64,000 nucleotides of DNA from Actinomycetospora chiangmaiensis DSM 45062 (GCF_000379625.1 NZ_KB903244.1:250105-314104), one strand, 5' to 3'. Shown: positions 17,710 through 26,402, numbered from the stretch's first letter. Numbers and translations: made by a program. Notes: a model not told the origin generated them from the letters alone.

Positions 17710-18308
17710 GCCGGGGATCCTGGCTCATCCGGGACCGGGTCGGTGCAGCCGCTGCCCCGGACCGACGGGGCGCACCCCACGCGGTGGAGCCGGGCGGTCA
17801 CGGCCGCCGGTGTCCGCGCGAAGCGGGTGGCCAGGTCGTGGAGCACGGCCGTGCGGGACCGTGAGGGGTCGGCCGCGAGCCAGGCCGCGCGCAGCGCCGC
17901 GTCGTCCTCGGCCGACCACGGCAGACCCCCGTTGGCGGGCCGGGGCGGCCGGCGCGGGAACGGCAGGACCTCGCCGTCGGGCACGTCCCACGCGTCGGGC
18001 CAGTCCTCCCGCCAGCCGAAGAGCCGCCGTTCCTCGGTGTAGGGGTCGTCCTCCGGGTCCGGCTCGGACAGGGGCCACAGCGGCGGGTCCATCGGCCCGG
18101 CGGTGCCGAACTGGTCGTCGGCCCAGGCCGCCCGCAGCAGGGCGTGCAGCCGGCGGGCCGGGAGCGACACCGAGAGTCCCGGCCCCTCGGGCTCCGCCAC
18201 GGTCCCCGCGTCCGCCCCGACGGGCACGATCGCGACGTACGCCCGGGCGTCGAGGACCTGGATCCGGAGTTCGTGGTCCGCCTCGCGGACCGTGATCATC
18301 TCGCGCAT
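17706..18308 (-). CDS. Hypothetical protein with a SANT/Myb-like C-terminal helix set
   Basis: A protein of about 200 aa. The N-terminal half (MITVREADHELRIQVLDARA) is beta-rich and soluble, and the middle is Pro/Asp/Trp-rich (LWPLSEPDPEDDPYTEERR). The C-terminal part, WSAEDDAALRAAWL followed by HDLATRFARTPAAVTARLHR, looks like a Myb/SANT-type or sigma-like helix-turn-helix. It may bind DNA. The start is uncertain: ATG 18308 and ATG 18299 are close together, neither with a strong ribosome site; an upstream start at 18380 is also open. It is coupled by a 4-bp overlap to the deaminase, so a role in purine use or its control is possible but unproven. Confidence 0.6.
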   Translation of the reverse strand: MREMITVREADHELRIQVLDARAYVAIVPVGADAGTVAEPEGPGLSVSLPARRLHALLRAAWADDQFGTAGPMDPPLWPLSEPDPEDDPYTEERRLFGWREDWPDAWDVPDGEVLPFPRRPPRPANGGLPWSAEDDAALRAAWLAADPSRSRTAVLHDLATRFARTPAAVTARLHRVGCAPSVRGSGCTDPVPDEPGSPA

Positions 18309-18411
18309 GCGGTCAGGGTCGGCGCCGCGTCCCCGCCCCGGCAACGACGCGACCGCACCCTGTGGACAACCGACGATCATCCACAGGCGGTGCTGCGCCG
18401 AACGGCAGGAG

Positions 18412-19209
18412 CTACGACGACCCGGAGGGCTCCACCCACCCGAGCCGGGCCGAGAGCTCCCGGGCCGCCTCCCGCATGTCGCCCACGATCGCCCGCGCCC
18501 GTCGCCGCGGGAGGCGGTAGGCGGGGCCCGACGCCGAGAGGGCGGCGACCACGGACCCGTCGTGCGCCCAGACCGGCACGGCGACCGCGTGCATGCCGAC
18601 CTCGAGCTCCTCGAAGGAGCGCGCGTAGCCCTCGTCGAGGACCCGGGCCAGCTCGGTGCGCAGGGCGGAGGGCTCGGTGATCGTCGCCTCGGTGAACCGC
18701 GGGAGCCGGCGGCGCAGCAGGAGCCGCTGCTCCCCGTCGTCCATGTGGGCCAGGAGCACCTTGCCCGCGGAGGTCGCGTGCAGCGGGGTCCGGCGGCCGA
18801 CCCAGTTCTGGGTGCTCACCGAGGAGGTGCCGAACTCCTGCGCGACGTTGATGGCGGCCTCGCCGTCGGACACCGCGATGTTCACGGTCTCGCCGACGAT
18901 CTCCGCGAGGGCCTGGCAGGTGGGCTGGCCGAGCCGGGCGAGGTCCATGCGCCCGGTCGTCGCCGCGGCGAGCCGCACGATGCCGAAGCTCAGCGCGAAC
19001 TTGCCCCGGTCACCGAGCTGCTCGAGCAGGCCGCGGCGCTGCAGGGCGGACACCAGGCGGGACGCGGTCGACTTGTGGACGCCGAGCTCCTCGGCGATCT
19101 CCGTGATGCCGGCCTCGCCGCGCGCCGCGAGGATCTCGAGGATCGTGACCGCCCGGTCGACCGACTGGACCGACGAGCGATCTCCCCGGTCACCGTCGGC
19201 CCTCGTCAC
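18412..19209 (-). CDS. IclR-family transcriptional regulator
   Basis: A 265-aa regulator with an N-terminal winged helix (QSVDRAVTILEILAARGEAG, then ITEIAEELGVHKSTASRLVS) and a C-terminal IclR effector domain (TPLHATSAGKVLLAHM ... VAALSASGPAYRLPR). The GTG at 19209 is preferred because it gives the usual short N-terminus and has TACACT 7 nt upstream. The frame extends to 19287. It is divergent from the alpha/beta hydrolase gene at 19341. A perfect 7-bp dyad in between is the likely operator. Neither neighbour is a typical catabolic IclR target, so the effector is unknown. Confidence 0.9.
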   Translation of the reverse strand: MTRADGDRGDRSSVQSVDRAVTILEILAARGEAGITEIAEELGVHKSTASRLVSALQRRGLLEQLGDRGKFALSFGIVRLAAATTGRMDLARLGQPTCQALAEIVGETVNIAVSDGEAAINVAQEFGTSSVSTQNWVGRRTPLHATSAGKVLLAHMDDGEQRLLLRRRLPRFTEATITEPSALRTELARVLDEGYARSFEELEVGMHAVAVPVWAHDGSVVAALSASGPAYRLPRRRARAIVGDMREAARELSARLGWVEPSGSS

Positions 19210-19216
19210 GCAGGGC

Positions 19217-19222
19217 AGTGTA
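19217..19222 (-). promoter_or_regulatory. Putative -10 element of the IclR gene (TACACT, 7 nt before GTG)
   Basis: TACACT on the minus strand is followed by 7 nt and the GTG at 19209. This fits a leaderless transcript. Confidence 0.5.
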
Positions 19223-19295
19223 ACGACCCCGAACGGCGCAGCGCCGGGTCGCGACAACGGTGTAGAACCTCCGGGGTCCCCGGTCACACCCGCCG

Positions 19296-19313
19296 GGTCC
19301 GACCATTCGGACC
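19296..19313. promoter_or_regulatory. Candidate IclR operator (GGTCCGA-N4-TCGGACC)
   Basis: A perfect 7+4+7 palindrome lies in the divergent promoter region between the IclR gene and the membrane hydrolase gene. It is 27 nt before the GTG at 19341, a position suited to repression of that gene. Confidence 0.5.
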
Positions 19314-19340
19314 AGGCGCGCAGGGTCCAGACTGTCCTCC

Positions 19341-21176
19341 GTGCCCAGGGCCGACACCGAGCTCGCCACCGATCCGCAGCCGCCGTCGGGCTCCGGGACG
19401 GACGCCGGGCCGCTGCACGGGACGCGGCCGCGCCCGCCGGCAGCGCACGTGGTGCACCGCGGGCCCGGGCCGCTGGACCACGCCGGGTTGCGCTGGCTGC
19501 GCGTCGACGCCCTCGGGCTGGTGGTGGGGGTCGCCTTCGGCTCGCTCGCGATGACGCCGTCGCTCATCCCCCGCGACTGGATGGTCCAGGGCCTCGCCAC
19601 CGGCCTCTCCGCCGCGGCGGGGTACGCGGTGGGCACGTCGCTGTGGTTCCTCGTCCGCCGGACCCGTGTCGGCCTGCGGTTCGTCGCCCACCTCCGGCTG
19701 TGGGTGCCGCGTCCGGTGCGGCTGGCCGCGTGGCCCATCCTGCTCGTCGCGGCCGTGGTGGTCGTGCTGATCGCCCTGGTGGCGGGCGTGCACTGGCAAC
19801 GGGAGCTGGCCGCGCTCATGGGGCTGGAGCCTCCGACGCTGCTCGGGTACTCCCGCGCGGTACCGCTCGGCCTCCTGGTGGCCGTCGTGCCGATCGGCGC
19901 CGTCCGGATCGTCCGCCACGCCGACCACGTGCTCGTCCGCGGCCTGCGGCGCTACGCCCACCTGCCGCGGCGCATCGCCGCCGCGGTGGCCGTGGTGCTG
20001 CTCGCCGTCGTCCTGGCGGCCTTCGCGAACCAGGTGGTGCTGCGCGGCACCCTCGCCGTCGTCGACCAGGCCTTCTCCGGGGTCAACGACGAGAGCTACC
20101 CGGGGTTCGACCGGCCCACGAGCCCGACGCGCTCGGGCTCGCCCGGTTCGCTCGTGCCCTGGGAGACCCTCGGCAAGGAGGGCCGTCGCTTCGTCGCGGC
20201 CGGTCTGCCGGCGGCGACCCTCGCCCGCGCGGCGGGACGCCCGGCCGTCGATCCGGTCCGGGCCTACGTGGGCCTCGAGTCGGCCCCCGACGCCCAGGCG
20301 CGCGCGGACCTCGCCGTCGCCGAGCTCGACCGCGAGGGCGCGTTCGCCCGGCCGGTGATCGCGGTCATCACGACGACGGGCACCGGCTGGGTCGACGATC
20401 CCGTGTCCAACTCGCTGGAGGCCCTGTACGGCGGGGACAGCGCCATCGTCGCGACGCAGTACTCCTACCTGCCGAGCTGGCTGTCGTTCCTGTTCGACGG
20501 GCCGCGCGCGGAGGAGGCCGGGCGGTTGCTGATCGACGCGGTGCACGCGCGCATCGAGGCCATCCCGGCCGGTCTGCCCCGCCCGCGGATGCTGGTCTTC
20601 GGGGAGAGCCTCGGCTCGCAGGGCTCGGAGGCCGCGTTCTCCTCCCTCGCCGACGTGCGGGCGAACACCGACGGCGCGCTCTGGGTCGGGCCGCCGAACT
20701 CCAACCGGCTGTGGTCGCAGATCGTGTCCCGCCGCGACCCCGGCTCCCCCGAGGTGCTCCCGACCTACTCCGACGGTCTGGTGGTGCGCTTCGCCGCCGG
20801 GGCGGGGGCGGCCGCGGTGTCCCACACACCCTCCACCCCGTGGATCACACCGCACGTGCTCTACCTGCAGCACCCGTCCGACCCCGTCGTCTGGTGGTCC
20901 CCGCGCCTGCTCTGGGAACGGCCCGACTGGCTCGTCGAGCCCCGGGGCTACGACGTGCTCGGCGCCATGAGCTGGTACCCGGTGATCACCTTCTGGCAGG
21001 TGACGATCGACCTGGTCAACGCCGTGGACGTGCCGCCGGGCCACGGCCACGTCTACCAGGACGAGGTCCTCCGGGGGTGGGCGGCGATCGGCGCCCCGCA
21101 GGGATGGACCGACGCCGACACCACCCGGGTGCAGCAGGCCCTCGTCGGGACCTCCGCGACCTCCGTCGGCGGGTGA
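19341..21176 (+). CDS. Membrane-anchored alpha/beta hydrolase (Abhydrolase_9 family)
   Basis: The product is 611 aa. The N-terminal half has about four to five membrane segments (LGLVVGVAFGSLAM, WPILLVAAVVVVLIALVAG, AVAVVLLAVVLAAFA). The C-terminal half is an extracytoplasmic or cytoplasmic hydrolase domain with the nucleophile elbow FGESLGSQG and a later GHGHVYQ segment carrying a candidate catalytic His. This two-part architecture is that of the PF15420/PF10081 actinobacterial family, whose substrate is not known. The start is GTG 19341, after the candidate IclR operator. CPBP protease and MFS genes follow on the same strand. Confidence 0.85.
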   Translation: MPRADTELATDPQPPSGSGTDAGPLHGTRPRPPAAHVVHRGPGPLDHAGLRWLRVDALGLVVGVAFGSLAMTPSLIPRDWMVQGLATGLSAAAGYAVGTSLWFLVRRTRVGLRFVAHLRLWVPRPVRLAAWPILLVAAVVVVLIALVAGVHWQRELAALMGLEPPTLLGYSRAVPLGLLVAVVPIGAVRIVRHADHVLVRGLRRYAHLPRRIAAAVAVVLLAVVLAAFANQVVLRGTLAVVDQAFSGVNDESYPGFDRPTSPTRSGSPGSLVPWETLGKEGRRFVAAGLPAATLARAAGRPAVDPVRAYVGLESAPDAQARADLAVAELDREGAFARPVIAVITTTGTGWVDDPVSNSLEALYGGDSAIVATQYSYLPSWLSFLFDGPRAEEAGRLLIDAVHARIEAIPAGLPRPRMLVFGESLGSQGSEAAFSSLADVRANTDGALWVGPPNSNRLWSQIVSRRDPGSPEVLPTYSDGLVVRFAAGAGAAAVSHTPSTPWITPHVLYLQHPSDPVVWWSPRLLWERPDWLVEPRGYDVLGAMSWYPVITFWQVTIDLVNAVDVPPGHGHVYQDEVLRGWAAIGAPQGWTDADTTRVQQALVGTSATSVGG

Positions 21177-21262
21177 CCGCCCGGGGAGTGGGCGCCCTCA
21201 CCGCTCGCACACAGGACCGGGTGGCACCGTGGAGGGGTCCGCGACCGCTCCCCCGAGGTGAC

Positions 21263-21991
21263 ATGACCGCCGCCCTCCCCGCCGCTCCCCCACGGCGCGT
21301 GCCCGCCGTCCTCGTCCTCTCCGCCGTCGTGGCCGTGGTGGCCGCCGGGCTGGTGGCGTGGAACAACCTGCTCGTGCCCGTGCTGCCCGCCGACCCGGTG
21401 GTGCGCATGATCGCGAACGTCGCGGGCGTGCTGGTGCTGGTGCTGGCCGCCCGCGCGGGCGGTCTCACGTGGCGGGACCTGGGGCTCTGCCCGACGACGT
21501 GGCGGGCCGGCCTGCGCTGGGGCGGCGCCGCGGTGGGCCTGGCGGCGCTCGGCTACGGCATCGCGTTCCTGCTGCCGGCCACCCGCCCGTTGCTGGAGAA
21601 CCCGGGCGTCGAGTCGAGCTCGTCCTCCGCCCTGGTGCTGCGTGCGCTGCTGCTCATCCCCGTGGGCACCGTGCTGTGCGAGGAGCTGGCGTTCCGCGGG
21701 GTGCTGCACGGGTTGACCGAGCGGGCCTGGGCGGGGCGCCTCTGGGCCGGGCGCGGGGTCGTGTTCGCCGTGGCCTCGGCGTTCGCCGTGTGGCACCTCG
21801 CGGGTGCGCTGGCCTCCCCGGTCGGCGGTGTCCCCGTGCTCGGCGTGGTGGTCGTGCTGCTGGTCACCGCCCTGGGCGGGGTCGTGATGTCGGTGGTGCG
21901 CCGCCGGACCGGCTCGCTGTTCGCCTCCATCGGCATCCACCTCGGCACCAACGTCGTCGGGCTCGTCGCGGTCCTGCTCGCCACCCGCTGA
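21263..21991 (+). CDS. CPBP family intramembrane metalloprotease
   Basis: The product is 242 aa and mostly hydrophobic, with about seven to eight membrane segments. CPBP (CAAX protease/bacteriocin-processing) motifs are present: EELAFRG (motif 1), FAVWHLAG (motif 2) and IHLGTNVVG (motif 3), which hold the catalytic Glu-Glu, Arg and His residues within the membrane. The ATG at 21263 has GAGG upstream. It lies 86 nt after the hydrolase gene, on the same strand. The substrate is unknown. Confidence 0.88.
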   Translation: MTAALPAAPPRRVPAVLVLSAVVAVVAAGLVAWNNLLVPVLPADPVVRMIANVAGVLVLVLAARAGGLTWRDLGLCPTTWRAGLRWGGAAVGLAALGYGIAFLLPATRPLLENPGVESSSSSALVLRALLLIPVGTVLCEELAFRGVLHGLTERAWAGRLWAGRGVVFAVASAFAVWHLAGALASPVGGVPVLGVVVVLLVTALGGVVMSVVRRRTGSLFASIGIHLGTNVVGLVAVLLATR

Positions 21992-22008
21992 TCGTGAGAT
22001 AGGGAATA

Positions 22009-22024
22009 TCCGGGCACACCCGGA
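22009..22024. terminator. Short hairpin TCCGGG-N4-CCCGGA after the CPBP gene
   Basis: A perfect 6-bp stem with a 4-nt loop, 17 nt after the CPBP stop. It could be a weak terminator or a second operator for the MFS gene. Confidence 0.35.
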
Positions 22025-22039
22025 CGTACGGTGCGTCTA

Positions 22040-22060
22040 GTGTTTCGTTGCGCGATACAC
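22040..22060. promoter_or_regulatory. Candidate operator of the MFS gene (GTGTTTCG-N5-CGATACAC)
   Basis: An 8+5+8 dyad with 7 of 8 arm positions matching, 23 nt before the GTG at 22084. Size and position are typical of TetR- or MarR-type operators of efflux pumps. No regulator gene is adjacent. Confidence 0.45.
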
Positions 22061-22083
22061 GGAATCGACGGATCGGAGGACGG

Positions 22084-23796
22084 GTGGCGCAGGCTGACGT
22101 CGGAGCTCGGCCGGGTGCCTCACCCGCGCTGGTCGTCGCGGTCCTCTCCTCGGTGGGGCTGATCGCCTCGCTGTGCATGACGCTGGTGGTGCCGATCGTG
22201 CCCCAGCTCCCCGCCCTGCTCGCCACGACGCCGGCGAACGCCTCCTGGGTGATCACCGCGACGCTGCTCGGCGGCGCGGTCGCCACGCCCATCGCGGGCC
22301 GGCTGGGCGACATGATCGGCAAGCGCCGTGTCCTCATCGCCACCCTCGCGTTGCTCGTCGTCGGGGCCCTGATCTGCGCCCTGACCTCCTCGCTCGTGCC
22401 GGTGCTCGTCGGGCGCTCGCTGCAGGGCGTCGCGGTCAGCGCGGTGCCGCTCGGCATCAGCCTCATGCGCGACGCGCTCCCGCCGGAGCGCCTCGGCTCG
22501 GGCATCGCCCTCATGAGCGCGACCCTCGGTATCGGCGGCGGGCTCGGCCTGCCGCTCTCGGCCCTCATCGTCCAGATCGCCGACTGGCACGCGCTGTTCT
22601 GGACCGCCGGGGCCCTCGGCGTCGCCGGCATCCTGCTGATCCTCGCGGTCATCCCCGAGTCGGCCCAGCGCTCCGGGGGCCGCTTCGACGGGCTCGGCGC
22701 GGTCGCGCTCACCGTCGGCCTCGTCCTCGGTCTCCTCGCGATCTCCAAGGGCGCCGAGTGGGGCTGGGGCAGCGCCCCGACCCTCGGCTCGGCGATCGGC
22801 GCCGTCGTCGTCCTGCTCGCCTGGGGCGGCTGGGAGCTCCGGACCACCGACCCGATCGTCGACCTCCGTGTCACCGCCCGGCGGGCCGTGCTCGTGCCGA
22901 ACCTCGTCTCGGTGCCGGTCGGCGTCGCGATGTTCACGGGCATGGTGACCTTCCCGCAGCTGCTGCAGGCCCCGACGTCGTCGGGCTACGGCCTCGGGCT
23001 CTCGCTGCTCGCGGCGGGCCTCGTGCTCGCGCCCAACGGCGTCGTCATGATGCTGATGTCGCCGGTCACCGCGCGGGTCTCGGCGCGGTTCGGCCCCCGC
23101 ACCTCGCTGCGGATCGGGCTCGTGATCATCGTGATCGCCTACGCCCTGGGCACGATGCTGCTCTCGGCGCCCTGGCACGTCGCCCTGGTGATCTCGCTGG
23201 TCGGCGCGGGTGTGGCGCTGGCCTACGGGTCGCTGCCCGACCTGATCATGCGGGCCGTCCCCACCGACAAGACGGCCGCGGCGAACGGACTGAACACGCT
23301 GATGCGCTCGGTCGGCACCTCGACGGCCTCCGCCGTCGCCGCCGTCGTGCTCTCGGCCATGATCGTCCGGTCCCCGTTCTACACCGGCCCCTCGCTCGCC
23401 GGGCTGCAGACCACGCTGTGGATCGCCGCGGGCTGCGGCCTCGTCGCCCTGGTCGCGTCGGCGCTGATCCCGGTGCTGCCGCGGTCGCGGTCCGTGGACG
23501 CCACGGTGGTCGAGACCGAGGTCCCCCTTCCCGACGACGGGCGTGGTCCTGCCGTGCACGGGCACGTCCGGCTCGCCGGCGGCGCCCCGGCGTCCGACGC
23601 GCGCGTGACCCTGGTCGACCTGCACGGCCGCCAGCTCGCCGTCGTCCCGGTCGAGGCCGACGGGACCTTCCGCGCGCCGGTCGACCACCCCGAGACCGTG
23701 CTCGTCATCGCCAGCGGCCCCGGCGGGCGGCCGACGGCCCAGCACGTGTCGCCCGCCGAGCGCTCGGCCCCGCGGGACCTGGTGCTGGCGCGCTAG
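22084..23796 (+). CDS. MFS drug/solute exporter with a C-terminal beta-sandwich-like extension
   Basis: The product is 570 aa. The first 470 or so residues are a major facilitator of the DHA2 (EmrB/QacA) type: LGGAVATPIAGRLGDMIGKRR is the conserved loop 2-3 motif, and about 14 hydrophobic segments are seen. After the last helix (CGLVALVASALIPVLP) a soluble tail of about 100 aa follows. Part of it, VHGHVRLAGGAPASDARVTL, reads like a carboxypeptidase-regulatory/CNA-B type beta-sandwich. It would project from the membrane on the side set by the last helix. The GTG at 22084 has GGAGGA just upstream. Substrate and role of the tail are unknown. Confidence 0.88.
   Translation: MAQADVGARPGASPALVVAVLSSVGLIASLCMTLVVPIVPQLPALLATTPANASWVITATLLGGAVATPIAGRLGDMIGKRRVLIATLALLVVGALICALTSSLVPVLVGRSLQGVAVSAVPLGISLMRDALPPERLGSGIALMSATLGIGGGLGLPLSALIVQIADWHALFWTAGALGVAGILLILAVIPESAQRSGGRFDGLGAVALTVGLVLGLLAISKGAEWGWGSAPTLGSAIGAVVVLLAWGGWELRTTDPIVDLRVTARRAVLVPNLVSVPVGVAMFTGMVTFPQLLQAPTSSGYGLGLSLLAAGLVLAPNGVVMMLMSPVTARVSARFGPRTSLRIGLVIIVIAYALGTMLLSAPWHVALVISLVGAGVALAYGSLPDLIMRAVPTDKTAAANGLNTLMRSVGTSTASAVAAVVLSAMIVRSPFYTGPSLAGLQTTLWIAAGCGLVALVASALIPVLPRSRSVDATVVETEVPLPDDGRGPAVHGHVRLAGGAPASDARVTLVDLHGRQLAVVPVEADGTFRAPVDHPETVLVIASGPGGRPTAQHVSPAERSAPRDLVLAR
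23528..23542 (-). repeat. Dispersed 15-bp motif, one mismatch
   Basis: It reads GCCCGTCGTCGGGAA on the minus strand, inside the MFS gene tail. It is one of the scattered near-copies of ACCCGTCGTCGGGAA. Confidence 0.5.
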
Positions 23797-23808
23797 TCAC
23801 TCCCCCTC

Positions 23809-23865
23809 GTGGCAGGAAAGCGTCGTTGCTGTCACTGGACGGCAGCAACGACGCTCCGCTGCCAC
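23809..23865. terminator. Long two-part inverted repeat between MFS and nei2
   Basis: The outer stem GTGGCAG/CTGCCAC (7 bp) and the inner stem AGCGTCGTTGCTGTC/GGCAGCAACGACGCT (14 of 15, the exception being a G-U pair in RNA) are separated by 3-nt internal loops, with a 7-nt loop ACTGGAC. It starts 12 nt after the MFS stop. A strong terminator is likely. Part of it recurs at 44442-44459, so it may belong to a repeated palindrome family. Confidence 0.65.
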
Positions 23866-23923
23866 AGGGTGGAGCCCGCCCACGGCACGGGTGGGAACGG
23901 CCCCGGCGGGGCATGCTGGGGGC

Positions 23924-24805
23924 GTGCCCGAGGGTGACACCGTGTTCCTCGCCGGCCGTCGCCTCGACGACGCGCTGGCCGGGAAGGAGCTGACCCGCGG
24001 CGAGCTGCGGCACCCCCGGCTGATCGGCCACGACCTCGCGGGGCGCACCGTCCTCGGCGTCGCGAGCGTCGGCAAGCACCTGTTCACCCGCTTCGACGAC
24101 GGGCGCAGCCTGCACAGCCACTTCCGCATGGACGGGTCGTGGCACCTCTACCGGCCGGGGCGCCCGTGGCGGGGCGCCGACCACGAGATCCGGGCGATCC
24201 TGGCGGTGGAGGACCGGGTCGCGGTGGGGTTCCGGCTGCACGACCTCGAGCTGCTGCCCACCGACGAGGAGGACCGCTTCGTCGGCCACCTCGGCCCGGA
24301 CCTGCTGGGCGATGACTGGGACGACGAGACGTCGACCGCCGAGGTCCTGCGCCGGTTGCGGGCCGACCCCGACCGGGAGCTCGGGACGGCGCTGCTCGAC
24401 CAGCGGGTCGCCTGCGGCGTGGGCAACCTCTACAAGGCCGAGATCTGCTTCCTGCTCAAGGTGTCGCCGTGGACGAAGGTCGGCGACCTCACCGACCGGC
24501 AGACCGCCGACGCCGTCAGCTGGTCGCGCAAGCTGCTGCTGCGCAACGCCTGGCGCCCGGAGCAGTCGACCACCGGCGACCTCGGTGAGGGCGCCCAGCA
24601 CTGGGTCTTCGAGCGGGGCGGCCGGAACTGCCGGCGTTGCCGGGACGTGGTGCGGGTGTCCCGGCAGGACGACGGGACCAAGGACGCCGAGGACCGGGTC
24701 GCCTACTGGTGCCCGACGTGCCAGCCCGGGCCCCATCCGGACGTCCCCCGCGCCCGGGGTGGCCGTCGTCCCCAGCAGCAGACGGGCCGCCGGGCCCGCT
24801 ACTGA
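23924..24805 (+). CDS. nei2: Fpg/Nei-family DNA glycosylase (endonuclease VIII 2 type)
   Basis: A 293-aa bifunctional glycosylase/AP lyase for oxidised bases. The mature N-terminus PEGDTVFLAGRRL carries the catalytic Pro2 and Glu3 after the start residue, which fixes the GTG at 23924. The H2TH region (GNLYKAEICFLL) and a C-terminal zinc finger (CRRCR ... CPTC) are present. A Lys-containing loop, SVGKHLFTRFDDG, holds the conserved Lys. The sequence groups with actinobacterial Nei2 rather than MutM because of the PEGDTV start. In mycobacteria a nei gene neighbours lhr; here both lie in one 14-kb segment but are not adjacent. It is convergent with pspA across a strong hairpin. Confidence 0.93.
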   Translation: MPEGDTVFLAGRRLDDALAGKELTRGELRHPRLIGHDLAGRTVLGVASVGKHLFTRFDDGRSLHSHFRMDGSWHLYRPGRPWRGADHEIRAILAVEDRVAVGFRLHDLELLPTDEEDRFVGHLGPDLLGDDWDDETSTAEVLRRLRADPDRELGTALLDQRVACGVGNLYKAEICFLLKVSPWTKVGDLTDRQTADAVSWSRKLLLRNAWRPEQSTTGDLGEGAQHWVFERGGRNCRRCRDVVRVSRQDDGTKDAEDRVAYWCPTCQPGPHPDVPRARGGRRPQQQTGRRARY

Positions 24806-24839
24806 CGGGGCCGGCACCCGGTCGGCGCGGAACGCACGA

Positions 24840-24876
24840 AGGGCCCCCTCGCTCGGTGTCCGAGCGACGGGGCCCT
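24840..24876. terminator. Bidirectional hairpin between nei2 and pspA
   Basis: AGGGCCCC-C-TCGCTCGG pairs with CCGAGCGA-C-GGGGCCCT across a TGT loop, giving 16 paired positions and one C/C mismatch between convergent genes. Confidence 0.75.
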
Positions 24877-24897
24877 CCGGTCTCCGAAGCGGGCGCC

Positions 24898-25722
24898 TCA
24901 GTTCTGCTGCGGCGGCGCGTACTGCTGGGTCGGCTGCGCCGGGGCGGGCTGCGCCGGCTGCGTCTGACCGGCCGCGGGCTGACCCTGCGTGACCTGGCTC
25001 GGCCCGTGCATCGACGCCCGGATCTGCTCCAGGCGGCTCTGCCCGGCGAAGTCGGCGGACGCCTGCTGCACCTCGAGCATCCGGCCCTGCACGCTGTTCT
25101 GCGCGAGCTCCGCCTGGCCGAGGGCGGTAGTGTACCGCTTCTCGATCTTGTCGCGGACCTCGTCGAGCGACGGGGTGTTGCCCGGGGCGGCGACCTCGCT
25201 CATCTGGCGCAGCGAGTTCGACACCTGCTCCTGCATCTTGGCCTGCTCGAGCTGGCTGAGGAGCTTCGTGCGCTCCGCCAGCTTCTGCTGCAGCACCATG
25301 GCGTTGCGCTCCACGGCCTGCTTGGCCTGCTGCGCCGCACCGATCGACTGGTCGTGCAGCGTCTTGAGGTCCTCGACGTTCTGCTCGGCGGTCACCAGCT
25401 GGGTGGCGAACGCCTGCGCCGACTGCTCGTACTGCTGCGCGGCCTGCTCGTCGCCCTTGGCACGCGCCTGGTCGGCCATCGTCAGCGCCTGCCGCGCCGA
25501 CGACTGCAGCTTCTCGATGTCACCCAGCTGGCGGTTCAGCTTCATCTCCAGCTGCCGCTGGTTGCCGATCACCGAGGCCGCCTGCTGCGACAGCGCCTGG
25601 TGCTGGCGCTGGGCGTCCTCGATCGCCTGCTGGATCTGCACCTTGGGGTCCGCGTGCTCGTCGATCTTCGACGAGAACGCCGCCAGGAAGTACTTCCAGG
25701 CCTTCACGAAGGGGTTGGCCAT
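24898..25722 (-). CDS. pspA: PspA/IM30 family envelope-stress protein
   Basis: The 274-aa actinobacterial PspA (Rv2744c-like), a peripheral membrane ESCRT-III-type protein that stabilises damaged membranes. The amphipathic N-terminal helix is [20 protein letters not shown]. Long Gln/Ala-rich coiled coils cover roughly residues 25-220. The tail from about 240 is Gln/Pro-rich and disordered ([19 protein letters not shown]). The ATG at 25722 has GGGAG upstream. It follows clgR by 125 nt on the same strand, as in the mycobacterial clgR-pspA operon. The two downstream partners of that operon (Rv2743c, Rv2742c) are absent; nei2 lies there instead. Confidence 0.92.
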   Translation of the reverse strand: MANPFVKAWKYFLAAFSSKIDEHADPKVQIQQAIEDAQRQHQALSQQAASVIGNQRQLEMKLNRQLGDIEKLQSSARQALTMADQARAKGDEQAAQQYEQSAQAFATQLVTAEQNVEDLKTLHDQSIGAAQQAKQAVERNAMVLQQKLAERTKLLSQLEQAKMQEQVSNSLRQMSEVAAPGNTPSLDEVRDKIEKRYTTALGQAELAQNSVQGRMLEVQQASADFAGQSRLEQIRASMHGPSQVTQGQPAAGQTQPAQPAPAQPTQQYAPPQQN

Positions 25723-25847
25723 CTGCTCCCGCCCAACTCGTCACCGTCCGCACAGGCCGCTGACGCTGACCTGGTCCGTACCCATCGTGTCAGCTCCGCC
25801 CGCAGTCGACCACCGAGGTCCCGTCCCCGGTGTGGCGGGCGGTGGAC

Positions 25848-26402
25848 TCAGGCCGCCGAACGCACCGTGTCGGCCCGGCCCAACGTCACGAGCTCGACCA
25901 GACGCAGCTCGCCCGTCGACTCGTCGACCGGGGCCTCGTCCCGGTCCTCGCCCGACCCCTCGGGGGTCTCCACCAGGTCCACCACCTCGGCCGCGGGCGT
26001 CTCGTCCGTGGCCGTGCCGGCGCCCTCGGCGGGCGCGCCCTCGAAGGCCTCCTCGACCGCCGAACGGAGCGCGGGGTCCACCGAGTACTTCCCCGTCGCT
26101 CCGCTCGCCTCGACCAGCCGCCGGTCGGCCAGGCGGGCCGGGCGGGCCGGGCGGCGGGGCTCCGCCGGCGCGGGCCGCATGGTGGCCGCGACGTCGTCGA
26201 GCAGGTCGGGCAGCGGGAGCGCGAGCGCGTCGCAGATCGCCGCGAGCAACTCGCTCGACGGCTCCTTGCGCCCACGCTCGATCTCGGACAGGTAGCCCAG
26301 GCTCACCCGTGCGTCCCGCGAGACGTCCCGCAGGGTCCGCCGACGCTCGGTGCGGGCGCGACGGATCGTGCCGCCGATCGCCTCGCGCAACAACAGCGCC
26401 AT
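25848..26402 (-). CDS. clgR: Transcriptional activator ClgR
   Basis: A 184-aa XRE-type regulator that controls clp protease and pspA genes in actinobacteria. The helix-turn-helix lies near residues 23-60 ([20 protein letters not shown] and then RGRKEPSSE). The N-terminus [19 protein letters not shown] is typical. The C-terminal third is acidic and probably disordered. ClgR proteins usually end in Ala-Ala recognised by ClpP systems, and this one ends SAA, which fits regulated proteolysis. The ATG at 26402 has GGGAGG 7 nt upstream. It lies downstream of pgsA (157-nt gap) and upstream of pspA. Confidence 0.93.
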   Translation of the reverse strand: MALLLREAIGGTIRRARTERRRTLRDVSRDARVSLGYLSEIERGRKEPSSELLAAICDALALPLPDLLDDVAATMRPAPAEPRRPARPARLADRRLVEASGATGKYSVDPALRSAVEEAFEGAPAEGAGTATDETPAAEVVDLVETPEGSGEDRDEAPVDESTGELRLVELVTLGRADTVRSAA

